Assembly (NCBI RefSeq): GCF_008370345.1
Contig: NZ_VTUU01000003.1
Coordinates: 310,001 to 374,000 of the forward strand
DNA length: 64,000 bases
Reading direction: 5' to 3'
DNA from: Marinobacter salinexigens
Lineage (GTDB): Bacteria; Pseudomonadota; Gammaproteobacteria; Pseudomonadales; Oleiphilaceae
Made by a program: the position numbers and the translations under genes. The notes under the pieces were generated by a model. The model made no database searches. It saw only the letters and a program-made list of their open reading frames with translations, and was not told where the DNA came from. This document shows positions 35,633 to 45,135 of this stretch, in pieces; positions within the stretch are counted from its first letter, which is position 1, and each line of letters opens with the position of its first letter.

Positions 35633-35920
35633 ATGCTGCTGGATGGTACTCTGCACGATGTTGAGAAACGACTGATTTTCCGGGAAGGTAACTGGCGGGT
35701 TCGTACTCGCGAAGTTCCCGAGTTGGGCCCTTTTGGGTCCCGGAGCGAGGCGATCGACGCGCTGCGCCGTCACGTTATTGCTTGTGAAGCCATGCCCGGG
35801 CTTCGCGAAGGGGAGGCTGCCAATCGTCAACAGCACTCCATTGTTACCTGCAAGCTGACATGCTGCCAGCAGTGCGAAGATATTCTGGCGTTGTGTCCGG
35901 AGCTGCTGAGGACCAGTTGA
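35633..35920 (+). CDS. Small DUF6316-like protein, unknown function
   Basis: A 95-residue cytoplasmic protein, ATG 35633 with GGGAGAG ten bases upstream. The centre 'RLIFREGNWRVRTREVPELG' followed by 'PFGSRSEAIDALRRHV' resembles a small domain common in Pseudomonadales, in which an aromatic-rich strand pair is followed by an Ala-rich helix (DUF6316-like, from memory). The C-terminus has Cys residues ('CKLTCCQQCEDILALC', six Cys counting spaced ones) that might bind metal. It is convergent with the thiolase gene, 31 bases away. Function unknown. Confidence 0.65.
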   Translation: MLLDGTLHDVEKRLIFREGNWRVRTREVPELGPFGSRSEAIDALRRHVIACEAMPGLREGEAANRQQHSIVTCKLTCCQQCEDILALCPELLRTS

Positions 35921-35951
35921 GGCCCTGAGCAGCCCGTCCCTGATGCCTGAA

Positions 35952-37157
35952 TCAGCCGTCGACGCGCTCAATAATGGCTGCTATACCCTGGCCGACGCCA
36001 ATACACATGCTGATCAACGCGTAACGGCCTCCGCTGCGCTCAAGTTGGCGCGTGGCCGTCAGTGCGATCCGGGCACCGGAAGCGCCCAGTGGATGGCCGA
36101 CTGCGATGGCGCCACCGTTCGGGTTCAGGCGCGGGTCTGTGGGCTCAATGCCCAGTTTCGTGGTGCAGCCAAGTACCTGTGCCGCGAAGGCTTCGTTGAT
36201 CTCGATAACGTCCATGTCGTTCAGGGTCAGTCCTGCCCGTGCCAACGCTTTTTCGCAGGCGGGAACCGGGCCGTAGCCCATCACCCGAGGTGGTACACCT
36301 GCGATAGCGGCGGAAACGATCCGCGCCCGGGGCTGGATGCCGGCACGTTCTCCGGCTTCCCTGGAGCCGATAATCACTGCGGCGGCGCCGTCGTTGATGC
36401 CGGAGGCGTTGCCTGCGGTGACCACCCCGCCCTCAAATAGCGGGCGAAGACCCGCCAGTGCTTCCGCTGTGGACTGAGCACGCGGGTGTTCGTCAGTGCT
36501 GACGCTGATCGGCGGCTTCTTGCCCCCCTGAGGGACTTCAATCGGCAGAATTTCTTCGTCAAAGAACCCGGCACTGCGTGCGGCTTCATAACGAGCCTGG
36601 CTCTGGGCGGCAAAGCTGTCGACGAGTTCCCGGCTCAGGTTGAGATCCCGGGCGATGTTGTCGGCTGTTTCCGGCATGCTGTCGCTGCCGAATTCCCCCT
36701 CAATACGAGGGTTCGGGAAGCGGGCACCAATAGTACTGTCGAACGCCCGGAAATCCCGGCTGAACGGGGACTCTGCTTTGGCCATAACAAACGGCGCCCG
36801 ACTCATGCTTTCGGCACCACCGGCAACGAATAAATCCCCTTCTCCGCAACGAATGGCTCGTGCGGCGTCGATAATCGCAGCCAGCCCTGAGCCGCAGAGT
36901 CGATTAACGGTCAAACCGCCGGTCTCAACCGGCAATCCCGCCATCAGGCCAGCATGGCGGGCCAGGTTGCGGGCATCTTCACCTGCCTGGTTTGTGCACC
37001 CGGCAATGACGTCCTCGTAAGCGCCCTTTTCAAAAGCGTTCCTCTCAACCAGCGCCTTGATGACACTGGCAAGCAGATCGTCCGGTCGAACTCTGGACAG
37101 GCTGCCTGCGTGCCGCCCGAATGCGGTACGGAGGCCATCGTAGATGTATGCGCTCAT
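35952..37157 (-). CDS. Thiolase (beta-ketoadipyl/acetyl-CoA acyltransferase type)
   Basis: A 401-residue thiolase II-type enzyme. Catalytic Cys is C88 in 'NRLCGSGLAAI', the His is in 'AVGHPLGASGARI' and the second Cys is C385 in 'SMCIGVGQG'. The opening 'AYIYDGLRTAFGRHAGSLS' and 'GCTNQAGEDARNLAR' are those of PcaF/PaaJ-like beta-ketoadipyl-CoA thiolases rather than of FadA. It cleaves a 3-ketoacyl-CoA with CoA, the last step of a beta-oxidation-like route. Transcribed alone from the divergent region shared with the membrane-protein gene, which carries the GAAAC palindrome. Confidence 0.92.
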   Translation of the reverse strand: MSAYIYDGLRTAFGRHAGSLSRVRPDDLLASVIKALVERNAFEKGAYEDVIAGCTNQAGEDARNLARHAGLMAGLPVETGGLTVNRLCGSGLAAIIDAARAIRCGEGDLFVAGGAESMSRAPFVMAKAESPFSRDFRAFDSTIGARFPNPRIEGEFGSDSMPETADNIARDLNLSRELVDSFAAQSQARYEAARSAGFFDEEILPIEVPQGGKKPPISVSTDEHPRAQSTAEALAGLRPLFEGGVVTAGNASGINDGAAAVIIGSREAGERAGIQPRARIVSAAIAGVPPRVMGYGPVPACEKALARAGLTLNDMDVIEINEAFAAQVLGCTTKLGIEPTDPRLNPNGGAIAVGHPLGASGARIALTATRQLERSGGRYALISMCIGVGQGIAAIIERVDG

Positions 37158-37191
37158 GATTGGTTATCCCTTTTTGCATTTGTGCTAACAT

Positions 37192-37210
37192 AGTTTCATC
37201 AAGCGAAACT
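37192..37210. promoter_or_regulatory. GAAAC palindrome between thiolase and membrane-protein genes
   Basis: AGTTTC (37192-37197) and GAAACT (37205-37210) form an inverted repeat with a 7-base centre, and the right half reads GCGAAACT, the recurring motif of this window. It is 35-53 bases before the thiolase start on the minus strand, a typical operator place. Confidence 0.5.
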
Positions 37211-37255
37211 GTATTTTGTAATTAATTCGAAGAGACTAATTCGAGCGTAGTGGAA

Positions 37256-37306
37256 ATGCAAGCAGAGGTCGTTGTCGGTTACATGGGCCCGAAGGTGGCG
37301 GATTGA
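37256..37306 (+). CDS. Possible 16-codon leader peptide
   Basis: ATG 37256 opens a 16-residue frame (MQAEVVVGYMGPKVAD) whose TGA stop (37304-37306) overlaps the ATG of the membrane protein (TGATG). Such an overlap can couple translation. No strong ribosome-binding site precedes it, and it may be chance. Confidence 0.25.
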   Translation: MQAEVVVGYMGPKVAD

Positions 37307-38679
37307 TGGTCGGGGTCAGGAGTTATCTGATCCGGGTCATGCTATCCGCGGCTACCGTGTTGGCGCTTCTGGCTATGTGTATTGATAGTCGGTCGGTCTC
37401 TGCGACTGCCGGCGTGTTGTTTCTGGTTGGTTTCCTGCTGGACGGCCAGCGTATCCATGGCTACGCCAGAGGCTTGTTAGGCATTGCACTGGTTGTCACC
37501 GCAGGGCTGGTGGTTCAGGGGCGCATGAGTGCCGGGCTGCTTGAAAAGGGGCTGGCAGATGCAGGGTTCTACTCGGCCTTTCTTGCCAGTCTGGGCATGA
37601 TGCAGTGCCTGGTCCGGCGCTTCGAGGTATTGCGCCGGATCCATGATGTGCTGTTGGGAGGACATCATGTCTGGCTTTATCCGAAGTACGCGGTGGTCAG
37701 CGGCGCCGTTGCCTCGGTTTTGAGTTTCGGCATGATGAGCCTGTTGTGTGGGAGTTTGTCAGATACGCTGAAGGAACGAGGCATTACCGGGGCTTCCCGC
37801 TTGCGATGGGTGAGGAGTGTGTTGATCAGCGCACTTCGGGGGTTTGCGCTGGTTCCGCTGGTGGCGCCGACCAGTGTGGCGGTGGCGATCCTGACCCGGG
37901 AGCTGCCTCAACTCAGCTGGTCGATGCTGGTGCCCTACGGCGTTGCCGCAGCATTGGTTCTGATTGGTGTTGGCTGGGCACTGGAGCAGCGCCGGTTCCG
38001 GGCAGTCAGTAGCGAACGTGTAGCTTTGAGGCAGTGGCCGAAAGGCTCGCTCAGCCTCGTTGGTCTGGTGCTGGTGGTGTTTGCGGTTATGTGTGTGCTG
38101 GTCGTACTCACGGGTTTCAAGGTGTCAGCAGCGGCAATGCTGGCCGTTCCGGGGATAACGCTTCTTTATATGCTGTGGCAGGAGCGCTCTTTGAGCGCGG
38201 TGGTGAACGAAGCAGCCGATCAGGTTGCCGGGATGACCAACGAAATGTCTATCTTTGCCGCTTCGGCTTTGTTGGGTGTATCCCTGTCGTCCGTCATTCC
38301 GGATACAGCGTTGACCGGCCTGGCCGGGAGCGCCGCGGGTACCTGGCTGATTGCTGCTGCGGGGTTGCTGATCATGCCTTTGTTGTCGGCGATTGGCATC
38401 ATTCCAATCACCGTGCTCAGTATTCAGGCCGGTATGTTGCCGCCGCTCGTCGCCGAGGGTGTGGATCCGCTGCCGGTTGCCGTTGCCCTGGTGACGGGCT
38501 TCTCTCTGGCTATGATGTTGTCGCCATTTGGCCCCTCAGTGATGCTGCTGTCGAGATTTGGCCAGGTTTCCCGGTGGGTCGTGGCATTTCGTTGGAATGG
38601 TGTGTTTGTGGTGATCGTTGTGCCGTTGCTTTTGTTGCTTCTGTTTCTGGAAGCGCTGGTGCTGCCGGCTTCAGGGTAG
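37306..38679 (+). CDS. Polytopic membrane protein, probable permease of unknown family
   Basis: A 457-residue inner-membrane protein with about eleven to twelve hydrophobic segments and no signal peptide. Short inter-membrane loops are basic on the inside ('RRFEVLRRIHD', 'EQRRFRAVSSERVALRQWPK'). Features seen in ion-transporter-superfamily permeases are present: two similar halves, a 'VAPTSVAVAILTRELPQLSW' segment and a 'MLSPFGPSVMLLSRFGQVSR' hairpin near the C-terminus, both with Pro-Ser/Thr-rich turns in the membrane. I do not recognise a named family. The ATG at 37306 follows GAAGG by six bases. Context between a thiolase and an IclR regulator suggests an organic-acid permease. Confidence 0.75.
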   Translation: MVGVRSYLIRVMLSAATVLALLAMCIDSRSVSATAGVLFLVGFLLDGQRIHGYARGLLGIALVVTAGLVVQGRMSAGLLEKGLADAGFYSAFLASLGMMQCLVRRFEVLRRIHDVLLGGHHVWLYPKYAVVSGAVASVLSFGMMSLLCGSLSDTLKERGITGASRLRWVRSVLISALRGFALVPLVAPTSVAVAILTRELPQLSWSMLVPYGVAAALVLIGVGWALEQRRFRAVSSERVALRQWPKGSLSLVGLVLVVFAVMCVLVVLTGFKVSAAAMLAVPGITLLYMLWQERSLSAVVNEAADQVAGMTNEMSIFAASALLGVSLSSVIPDTALTGLAGSAAGTWLIAAAGLLIMPLLSAIGIIPITVLSIQAGMLPPLVAEGVDPLPVAVALVTGFSLAMMLSPFGPSVMLLSRFGQVSRWVVAFRWNGVFVVIVVPLLLLLLFLEALVLPASG

Positions 38680-38703
38680 AGAATAAAGTTAACTTGCTAT
38701 CGA

Positions 38704-38823
38704 TGTTTCGCTAATTGGAATGGTATACCGAATTAAATCTGCACCTGGGGTGTTTTGTGGTGAGATTTGCCTGATATCGTGAAACATAAAGGTGGAGTGT
38801 TTCATATTTGGCACGGGTTTTGA
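38704..38823 (+). promoter_or_regulatory. Regulatory region upstream of iclR-family gene
   Basis: The 256-base gap before the regulator holds TGTTTCGC (38704-38711), an inverted repeat TGAAACA (38780-38786) / TGTTTCA (38798-38804) with an 11-base centre, and TGGCACG-N4-TTGA (38809-38823), a near match to a sigma-54 promoter whose -12 box lacks the usual C. The palindromes would suit autoregulation. Confidence 0.4.
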
Positions 38824-38935
38824 AAAGCAATTCTGGTACTTGATTTCACCAACGATTAAAATACTGCATCTTTTATATGCACGGTGCTTATACCCTTGCA
38901 CCGGATCAGGCGTAGCTGTCGGAGGGCGCCCTACT

Positions 38936-39760
38936 ATGTCAAAAGCACGAAACCTTTCACCGGAACTGGTGGTTGCATCCGGTGACGGCGAGCCAGCCAA
39001 GCCGGAGAAAGATCGCAAATTCGTCGAAGCACTCTCCCGGGGGCTCGACGTGTTGCGGGCGTTCAGCCAGGGCTCGGTTATCCTTGGAAACCAGGATATC
39101 GCGAGGATTACCGGGCTGCCCAAGCCGACCGTATCCCGCATGACCTACACGCTGACCAAGCTCGGCTATCTCAGCTACAACACCCAGCTTGAGAAGTACC
39201 AGCTGAGCTCCGGCGTCCTGGCGCTTGGTTACGCATACGTGTCCAACCTCAAGGTCCGACAGCTTGCCAAGCCCTATATGGATGAGTTTGCCCGCCAGAC
39301 CAACATGTCAGTGGGCCTCACCTGCCGTGACCGCCTGCACATGATCTACGTTGAGAACCGTCTGCCACCAGAAGCATCCTTGCTGAGGATGGACATTGGC
39401 CTGAAACTGCCGATGGCCACCACGTCAGCTGGCCGAGCTTATTACTGTGCCATCACTGACAAGGGCCGGAAGCTGATCGATGAGGCAATGGCGGCCAAGT
39501 ACGGGGAACTGTGGCCGGAGAAGAAAGAAGGTCTTGACCGGGCCATGGAAGACTACAAGCAGTATGGTTTCTGTCTTTCCCTGGGCGAATGGGACCGCAA
39601 CATTAACTCCGCCGGCGTGCCCATTCAGCTGCAGGACGGCACCATTATGGCGCTGACCTCCGCTGCACCTTCGTATCTTGTGTCTGGAGAAAAGCTTCGG
39701 GAGTCCATTGCTCATCAGTTGGCGATGCTGGCGAGTGATATAGAATCGCTCGGGGTGTAA
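38936..39760 (+). CDS. IclR-family transcriptional regulator
   Basis: A 274-residue regulator. The winged helix is at about residues 25-90 ('RGLDVLRAFSQGSVILGNQD' then 'IARITGLPKPTVSRMTYTLT', 'LGYLSYNTQLEKYQLS'), followed by the IclR effector-binding domain ('RLPPEASLLRMDIGLKLPMA', 'TSAGRAYYCAITDKGR', and the closing 'ALTSAAPSYLVSGEKLRESI'). Such proteins bind aromatic or acyl-derived acids and control catabolic operons. Start at ATG 38936 with GGAGGG upstream. It precedes the fadB-like operon on the same strand but is separated by a strong terminator. The best local candidate for the factor that reads the GCGAAAC motif (inference). Confidence 0.92.
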   Translation: MSKARNLSPELVVASGDGEPAKPEKDRKFVEALSRGLDVLRAFSQGSVILGNQDIARITGLPKPTVSRMTYTLTKLGYLSYNTQLEKYQLSSGVLALGYAYVSNLKVRQLAKPYMDEFARQTNMSVGLTCRDRLHMIYVENRLPPEASLLRMDIGLKLPMATTSAGRAYYCAITDKGRKLIDEAMAAKYGELWPEKKEGLDRAMEDYKQYGFCLSLGEWDRNINSAGVPIQLQDGTIMALTSAAPSYLVSGEKLRESIAHQLAMLASDIESLGV

Positions 39761-39796
39761 CGCCCTGTCCGAAGCCTTCTGGCTCCAGCCTTCCTG

Positions 39797-39828
39797 AAAA
39801 GCCGCAGAGGAAACTCTGCGGCTTTTTT
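39797..39828 (+). terminator. Intrinsic terminator after iclR-family gene
   Basis: GCCGCAGAG (39801-39809), a GAAA tetraloop and CTCTGCGGC (39814-39822), followed by six T. The A-run before the stem (39797-39800) makes it partly bidirectional. Confidence 0.93.
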
Positions 39829-39851
39829 GTGCATGCCTGTTTAATTGATGG

Positions 39852-39896
39852 TTGAAACCGGGAAAAAACTCGTATTAAATCGTACGCATGTTTCGC
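39852..39896 (+). promoter_or_regulatory. Promoter and GCGAAAC operator candidate of fadB-like operon
   Basis: TTGAAA (39852-39857) and TTAAAT (39875-39880) are 17 bases apart, a fair sigma-70 promoter. TGTTTCGC, the recurring motif, lies at 39889-39896, where transcription should begin, a place typical of repressor binding. Confidence 0.45.
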
Positions 39897-39939
39897 TGGT
39901 TAAAACACCATTTCAAATAATATAGGCGAGGAGAGATTT

Positions 39940-42036
39940 ATGTCTGAGGTCGTCAGTTACCGTCTTGAAGGCAATATTGGCGTTATCACCGTCAACTACC
40001 CACCGGTTAATGCATTGGGTCATGCGGTGCGATCCGGCATCCAGGCCGCCATCACCCAGGGGCGTGAAGATGCTGATGCCAAAGCTCTCCTGATTGTCTG
40101 TGAAGGGCGTACCTTCATTGCGGGCGCCGATATCCGTGAATTCGGAAAGCCTCTTCAGGAGCCAAACCTGCCGGGCCTGGTGAACGAGATTGAAGCGACA
40201 GACAAGCCCGTGGTCGCTGCCATTCATGGCACCGCCCTGGGCGGTGGCCTGGAAGTGGCTCTGGGTTGCCATTACCGGATCGCTGTGCCCAGCGCCAAGG
40301 TAGGACTGCCGGAAGTGAAACTGGGTATTCTCCCCGGTGCCGGTGGTACTCAGCGTTTGCCGAGACTGACTGGCGCCCTCAAGGCACTGGAAATGATCAC
40401 CACCGGTGATTTTGTGAGCGCGAAGAATGCCCTTGAGTTCGGCATCATTGATGAAGTTGCTGGTAGTGACGATATTAAAGCAGAGGGCCTCGCATTTGCT
40501 CGCAAGGTTGTGGATGAAGGTCGCCCGGTTCGTCGTGTCAGTGAGCTGAATGACAAGCTGGAGGCGGAAAAAGGCAGCGACGTGTTTGATCAGTTCCGCG
40601 AAGGCCTGAAGAAAAAGGCACGTGGCCTGCTCGCTCCGTTCAACTGTGCGAGTGCGGTAGAAGCTGCGTTCACGGCTCCTTCGTTCCTGGATGGTCTGAA
40701 GCGTGAGCGTGAGCTGTTCTCCGAGTTGATGGCATCGGATCAGCGCGCTGGCCTGGTCCACTCGTTCTTTGCTGAACGGGAAGTGTCCAAGGTTCCGGGC
40801 TTGCCCAAGGATACCCCGGTGCGTGACATCCAGTCTGTGGGTGTTATTGGTGCCGGCACTATGGGCGGTGGTATTGCCATGAACTTTGCCAATGTTGGTA
40901 TTCCGGTGCGTCTGCTGGAGTTGAAGCAGGAAGCGCTGGACAAAGGCCTGGCCATTATCCGTAAAAACTACGAGAACACTGCGAAGAAAGGCCGCCTGAC
41001 CATGGAGCAGGTGGAAGAGCGGATGAGCCTGATCAACGGTACGTTGAGCTACAGTGACTTTTCCGATGTGGATCTGGTGATCGAGGCTGTATTCGAACGG
41101 ATGGATGTGAAGAAGAGCATCTTTGGTCAGCTCGATGAAGTCTGTAAGCCCGGTGCGATTCTGGCGTCCAACACGTCCACTCTGGACATCGACGAGATCG
41201 CTTCTGCGACCAAACGTCCGGAAGATGTGATTGGCCTGCACTTCTTCAGCCCGGCTAACGTTATGAAGCTGCTGGAAATCGTGCGCGGTGAAAAGACTGC
41301 TGACGATGTCAAAGCCACAGCCATGCAACTGGCCAAGCGTATCAAGAAGGTTGGTGTACTGGTTGGCAATTGCCACGGTTTTGTGGGCAACCGCATGCTG
41401 CACAAACGCGGTGCAGAGGCCATGTCCCTGGTCGATGAAGGCGCCACGCCACAGCAGGTGGACAAAGTACTGACCGATCTTGGTTTCCCCATGGGGCAGT
41501 TCGCCATGGGCGACCTGGCGGGTATCGATATCGGCTACAGCATCCGCCAGGAACGCCGAAAGAATGGCGAGGATGTGCCTGCGAGCTGGATGGATAAGCT
41601 CGCAGAGAAGGGCCGTCTGGGCCAGAAGACCATGGCCGGTACCTACCGTTATGAAGAAGGTAGCCGCAAGCCGATTCCTGATCCTGAGGTGGATGGCATC
41701 ATTGCTGAATTCCGTCAGGAGCAGGGTATGACTGCCCGCGAGGTTACCGATCAGGAAATTCTTGAGCGTTGCATGTACGTAATGATCAACGAAGGCGCCA
41801 AGATCCTTGACGAGGGCATCGCCTACCGCTCCCTTGATATCGATATCACCTGGATCTATGGCTACGGCTTCCCGGCCTATCGTGGTGGTCCCATGTTCTG
41901 GGCGGATCAGATTGGCCTGGACAAGATTCTTGAGGCAGTGAAGAAGTACCAGAAAGAGGTCGGTGGCAAGCAGTGGGAGCCATCTCCGCTTCTGGAAAAA
42001 CTGGTGGCTGAAGGCAAGAGGTTCGGCGACCTGTAA
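39940..42036 (+). CDS. Bifunctional enoyl-CoA hydratase / 3-hydroxyacyl-CoA dehydrogenase
   Basis: A 698-residue FadB/FadJ-type fusion. The N-terminal crotonase domain (about 1-190) has '[11 protein letters not shown]' (oxyanion hole), '[18 protein letters not shown]' and '[20 protein letters not shown]' with the catalytic Glu. The dehydrogenase part starts near residue 300 with the NAD loop '[20 protein letters not shown]' and has '[17 protein letters not shown]' with the catalytic His. It is a little shorter than E. coli FadB and closer to the trifunctional-like subgroup found beside DmdC-type dehydrogenases. Hydrates enoyl-CoA and oxidises the product. First gene of a five-gene operon; the next gene is 64 bases on. 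Confidence 0.94.
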   Translation: MSEVVSYRLEGNIGVITVNYPPVNALGHAVRSGIQAAITQGREDADAKALLIVCEGRTFIAGADIREFGKPLQEPNLPGLVNEIEATDKPVVAAIHGTALGGGLEVALGCHYRIAVPSAKVGLPEVKLGILPGAGGTQRLPRLTGALKALEMITTGDFVSAKNALEFGIIDEVAGSDDIKAEGLAFARKVVDEGRPVRRVSELNDKLEAEKGSDVFDQFREGLKKKARGLLAPFNCASAVEAAFTAPSFLDGLKRERELFSELMASDQRAGLVHSFFAEREVSKVPGLPKDTPVRDIQSVGVIGAGTMGGGIAMNFANVGIPVRLLELKQEALDKGLAIIRKNYENTAKKGRLTMEQVEERMSLINGTLSYSDFSDVDLVIEAVFERMDVKKSIFGQLDEVCKPGAILASNTSTLDIDEIASATKRPEDVIGLHFFSPANVMKLLEIVRGEKTADDVKATAMQLAKRIKKVGVLVGNCHGFVGNRMLHKRGAEAMSLVDEGATPQQVDKVLTDLGFPMGQFAMGDLAGIDIGYSIRQERRKNGEDVPASWMDKLAEKGRLGQKTMAGTYRYEEGSRKPIPDPEVDGIIAEFRQEQGMTAREVTDQEILERCMYVMINEGAKILDEGIAYRSLDIDITWIYGYGFPAYRGGPMFWADQIGLDKILEAVKKYQKEVGGKQWEPSPLLEKLVAEGKRFGDL

Positions 42037-42100
42037 CGTTCTTCGCAAATATCTGTGGGGCCGGTGCCCCACGGCAAAACCGTTTCAAGAGGACTTATTC

Positions 42101-43285
42101 ATGTCAGACGCAGTTATCGTATCCACAGCACGTACCGGGCTTGGCAAATCCTACAGGGGTGCCCTGAACAACAGTCACAGTGTCGACCTGGCCGGTCACG
42201 TCATTCAGCATGCTGTTGAGCGTGCGGGAATTGACCCGAATATCGTCGAAGATGTCATTCTGGGGGCAACGTTCCACGAAGGCGCCCAGGGCAAGAATAT
42301 GGCCCGTCTGGCAGCTATTCGCGCAGGTTTGCCAGTCACCACCGCTGGCATGTCCATAAACCGGTTCTGCTCGTCCGGACTACAGTCTATCGCCATCGCT
42401 TCCCAGCGGGTCATATCCGAGCAGATTCCCGCCATCGTTGCTGGCGGCGTGGAATCCATCTCTCTGGTGCAGAATGACAAGCTCAACAGCTTCCATGCCA
42501 CCAACGACTGGCTGATGAAGAACAAGCCGGAGCTCTACCTGTCGATGATCGAAACTGCGGACATTGTGGCGCAGCGCTACGGCGTCAGCCGTGACTCACA
42601 GGACGAGTACGCCCTGATTTCCCAGCAGCGTACGGCGGCGGCACAGGAGGCTGGTAAATTTGACGATGAAATCGTGCCTTACGATGCCACCATGCTGGTA
42701 AAAGACAAGGAAACCGGTGAGATCAGTGAGAAGGCGGTCACGCTCACCCGTGACGAGTGCAACCGGCCCAACACCACCCTTGAAGGCCTTCAGGGATTGC
42801 AGGCAGTGCGCGGTGAGGACCAGTTCGTGACTGCCGGTAACGCTTCCCAGCTTTCAGACGGCGCGTCCGTCTGTACAGTGATGAACAGCACATACGCCGA
42901 GAAGAACAACATTGAGCCGATGGGTATTTTCCGTGGCTTTGCCGTTGCAGGCTGCGAGCCGGATGAAATGGGTATCGGACCAGTCTTTGCCATCCCGCGT
43001 CTGCTGGAGCGTACCGGCCTGAAGATGGATGACATTGACCTTTGGGAACTGAACGAAGCGTTCGCCTCTCAGGTCGTGTACTGCCGTGATCGCCTCGGTA
43101 TCCCAATGGAGAAGCTGAACGTTAATGGCGGTTCCATTGCGGTTGGTCACCCGTACGGCGTCACCGGCTCACGACTGACAGGCCACGCCCTGATCGAAGG
43201 TAAACGTCGCGGCGCCAAATACGTTGTCGTCACCATGTGCATCGGTGGTGGGCAGGGCGCTGCCGGCCTGTTCGAAGTGGTATAA
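42101..43285 (+). CDS. Acetyl-CoA acyltransferase (thiolase)
   Basis: A 394-residue thiolase II. Catalytic C90 is in '[18 protein letters not shown]', the His in '[13 protein letters not shown]' and C380 in '[13 protein letters not shown]'. ATG 42101 is preceded by AAGAGG; the open frame to 41963 overlaps the preceding gene and is not needed. With the FadB-like enzyme it makes a complete beta-oxidation finish. Sixteen bases before the acyl-CoA dehydrogenase gene. A second thiolase gene (35952-37157) lies on the other side of the regulator. Confidence 0.94.
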   Translation: MSDAVIVSTARTGLGKSYRGALNNSHSVDLAGHVIQHAVERAGIDPNIVEDVILGATFHEGAQGKNMARLAAIRAGLPVTTAGMSINRFCSSGLQSIAIASQRVISEQIPAIVAGGVESISLVQNDKLNSFHATNDWLMKNKPELYLSMIETADIVAQRYGVSRDSQDEYALISQQRTAAAQEAGKFDDEIVPYDATMLVKDKETGEISEKAVTLTRDECNRPNTTLEGLQGLQAVRGEDQFVTAGNASQLSDGASVCTVMNSTYAEKNNIEPMGIFRGFAVAGCEPDEMGIGPVFAIPRLLERTGLKMDDIDLWELNEAFASQVVYCRDRLGIPMEKLNVNGGSIAVGHPYGVTGSRLTGHALIEGKRRGAKYVVVTMCIGGGQGAAGLFEVV

Positions 43286-43301
43286 ACAGGCGGAGCTGAG
43301 T

Positions 43302-45104
43302 ATGGCCCAGAAAATCATCAATCCCCAGGATCTCGCATTTCAGCTCTATGAGCTGCACGAGGTTGAGAAAACCCTGGGCTATGAGCGCTACGCCGATCAC
43401 AGTCGGGACACCCTTCAGGCGGCTCTGGATCTCGCACTGAAGGTAGCGTCTGAGGAGTTTGCTCCCCACGCACGGCTGGTGGATGAGGAGGAACCGCGGT
43501 TCGAGAATGGTCGTGTCGTCATGCGTCCGGAAGTGGGCAAGGCGCTCGACGTTCTGAAAGGCACGGGCCTGATGGCTGCCAGTCAGGACTACGAGCGCGG
43601 CGGCATGCAGTTACCCGCCGCTGTCGCCCAGATGTGTGTCGGGCTGCTCAAGGGTGCCAATGTGGGGACCCAGGGCTACGCGGGGCTGACGATTGCAGCG
43701 GCCAACCTGATCATGGTTCAGGGCTCGGAAGAGCAGCAGAAGCGCTATGCCGAACCGATGATGGCTGGCCGTTTCTTCGGCACCATGTGCCTCACAGAGC
43801 CGCATTCCGGGTCCTCCCTTGGGGATCTCCGAACCCGCGCAGAGCCGCAGTCAGATGGAAGCTACCGTCTGTTCGGCAACAAGATCTTTATTTCCGCTGG
43901 CGACCACGAACTGAGCGATAACATTATCCATATGGTGTTGGCCCGTTTACCGGATGCACCGCCTGGGGTTCGTGGTATTTCCCTGTTTCTGGTTCCGAAG
44001 ATTCTGCTCAATGCGGATGGCAGCCTTGGGGAGCGAAACGATGTGGCCCTGGCCGGACTTATCCACAAGATGGGCTATCGTGGAACCACCTCCACCATGC
44101 TCAACTTTGGAGAGAAAGACGGCGCGGTGGGCTATCTCGTAGGTGAACCGAACAATGGCCTGGCGGCGATGTTCCATATGATGAACGAAGCCCGGATCGG
44201 AGTAGGGCTTGGCTCCGTGATGCTGGGCTACACTGGATATCTGCATGCGCTGGAGTACGCCCGGGAGCGTAAACAGGGCCGGCCCATTGGTGACAAGAAC
44301 CCGGAGTCGCCGCAGGTGCCGTTGATACGCCATGGCGATATCCGCCGCATGTTGATGGCGCAGAAAGCCTATGTAGAAGGCGGGCTGGCATTGTGCCTGG
44401 AAGGCTCCATGCTGGTGGATCAGAAAAAACACGCCGACACCGAGCACGACCGGGAACTGGCGGCAGGCTTGCTGGATTTGCTGACGCCGCTGATCAAATC
44501 CTGGCCGTCCAGATATTGCCTGGAAGCCAACAGCCTGGCCATTCAGATCCATGGTGGTTATGGCTATACCCGGGAGTATCCGGTGGAACAGTTCTATCGG
44601 GACAATCGCCTCAATCCAATCCACGAAGGTACCCACGGGATACAGGGGATGGATCTGCTGGGCCGGAAAGTGGCGATGGCTGGTGGCCGGTTCTATGAAG
44701 AGCTGATGAACCGGATCGAAACCACCATCGGTGAAGCCCGGCACTATGATCGGCTGGCGGAGGCTGCCAACCGGTTGCAGCAAGCTGCCCGAGCCATGGC
44801 TTCGGCCACAGAGACTATTAACGGTGTAAAAGCCGGCGGTGAAGTGGAAAAGGCACTGGCCAACGCTACCCTGTATCTGGATGCGTTTGGTCAGATGGTC
44901 GTAGGTTGGCTCTGGTTACGCCAGGCCATTAAAGCGCTGGAAGGTCTGGCCGGTGCCGGCAGCCAAACGGCCGAATTCTACGAAGGTAAAGTCAGGGCCT
45001 GTGATTACTTTGCCCGGTATGAATTGCCGTATGTGGTCTCCACTGCCGACCTCCTGAAGACAATGGATACTACAGCTCTGGATATGAGGGACGACCTGTT
45101 CTGA
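43302..45104 (+). CDS. Long (600-aa) acyl-CoA dehydrogenase, DmdC-like
   Basis: A 600-residue flavoprotein, longer than usual ACADs by a C-terminal helical domain (about 470-600). 'CLTEPHSGSSLGDLRTRAEP' is the substrate/FAD motif, 'MNEARIGVGLGSVMLGYTGY' the middle-helix motif, and 'NRLNPIHEGTHGIQGMDLLG' holds the catalytic Glu. This architecture is that of DmdC (methylmercaptopropionyl-CoA dehydrogenase) and its many paralogues acting on short or branched acyl-CoAs; no other dmd gene is here, so the substrate is open. ATG 43302 with GGAG upstream. It supplies enoyl-CoA to the fadB-like enzyme of the same operon. Confidence 0.92.
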   Translation: MAQKIINPQDLAFQLYELHEVEKTLGYERYADHSRDTLQAALDLALKVASEEFAPHARLVDEEEPRFENGRVVMRPEVGKALDVLKGTGLMAASQDYERGGMQLPAAVAQMCVGLLKGANVGTQGYAGLTIAAANLIMVQGSEEQQKRYAEPMMAGRFFGTMCLTEPHSGSSLGDLRTRAEPQSDGSYRLFGNKIFISAGDHELSDNIIHMVLARLPDAPPGVRGISLFLVPKILLNADGSLGERNDVALAGLIHKMGYRGTTSTMLNFGEKDGAVGYLVGEPNNGLAAMFHMMNEARIGVGLGSVMLGYTGYLHALEYARERKQGRPIGDKNPESPQVPLIRHGDIRRMLMAQKAYVEGGLALCLEGSMLVDQKKHADTEHDRELAAGLLDLLTPLIKSWPSRYCLEANSLAIQIHGGYGYTREYPVEQFYRDNRLNPIHEGTHGIQGMDLLGRKVAMAGGRFYEELMNRIETTIGEARHYDRLAEAANRLQQAARAMASATETINGVKAGGEVEKALANATLYLDAFGQMVVGWLWLRQAIKALEGLAGAGSQTAEFYEGKVRACDYFARYELPYVVSTADLLKTMDTTALDMRDDLF

Positions 45105-45135
45105 CGACATTTTCTGCTACGGGAGTACAACAATA

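Noticed and set aside
39913..42072. 719-codon open frame on the minus strand opposite the fadB-like gene
   Set aside because: Exactly mirrors a well-supported FadB-type gene; the antisense protein has no recognisable motif or ribosome-binding site.
43302..45104. Part of a DMSP demethylation pathway (dmdC)
   Set aside because: The protein has the DmdC length and plan, but no dmdA, dmdB or dmdD is present and the group has many paralogues.
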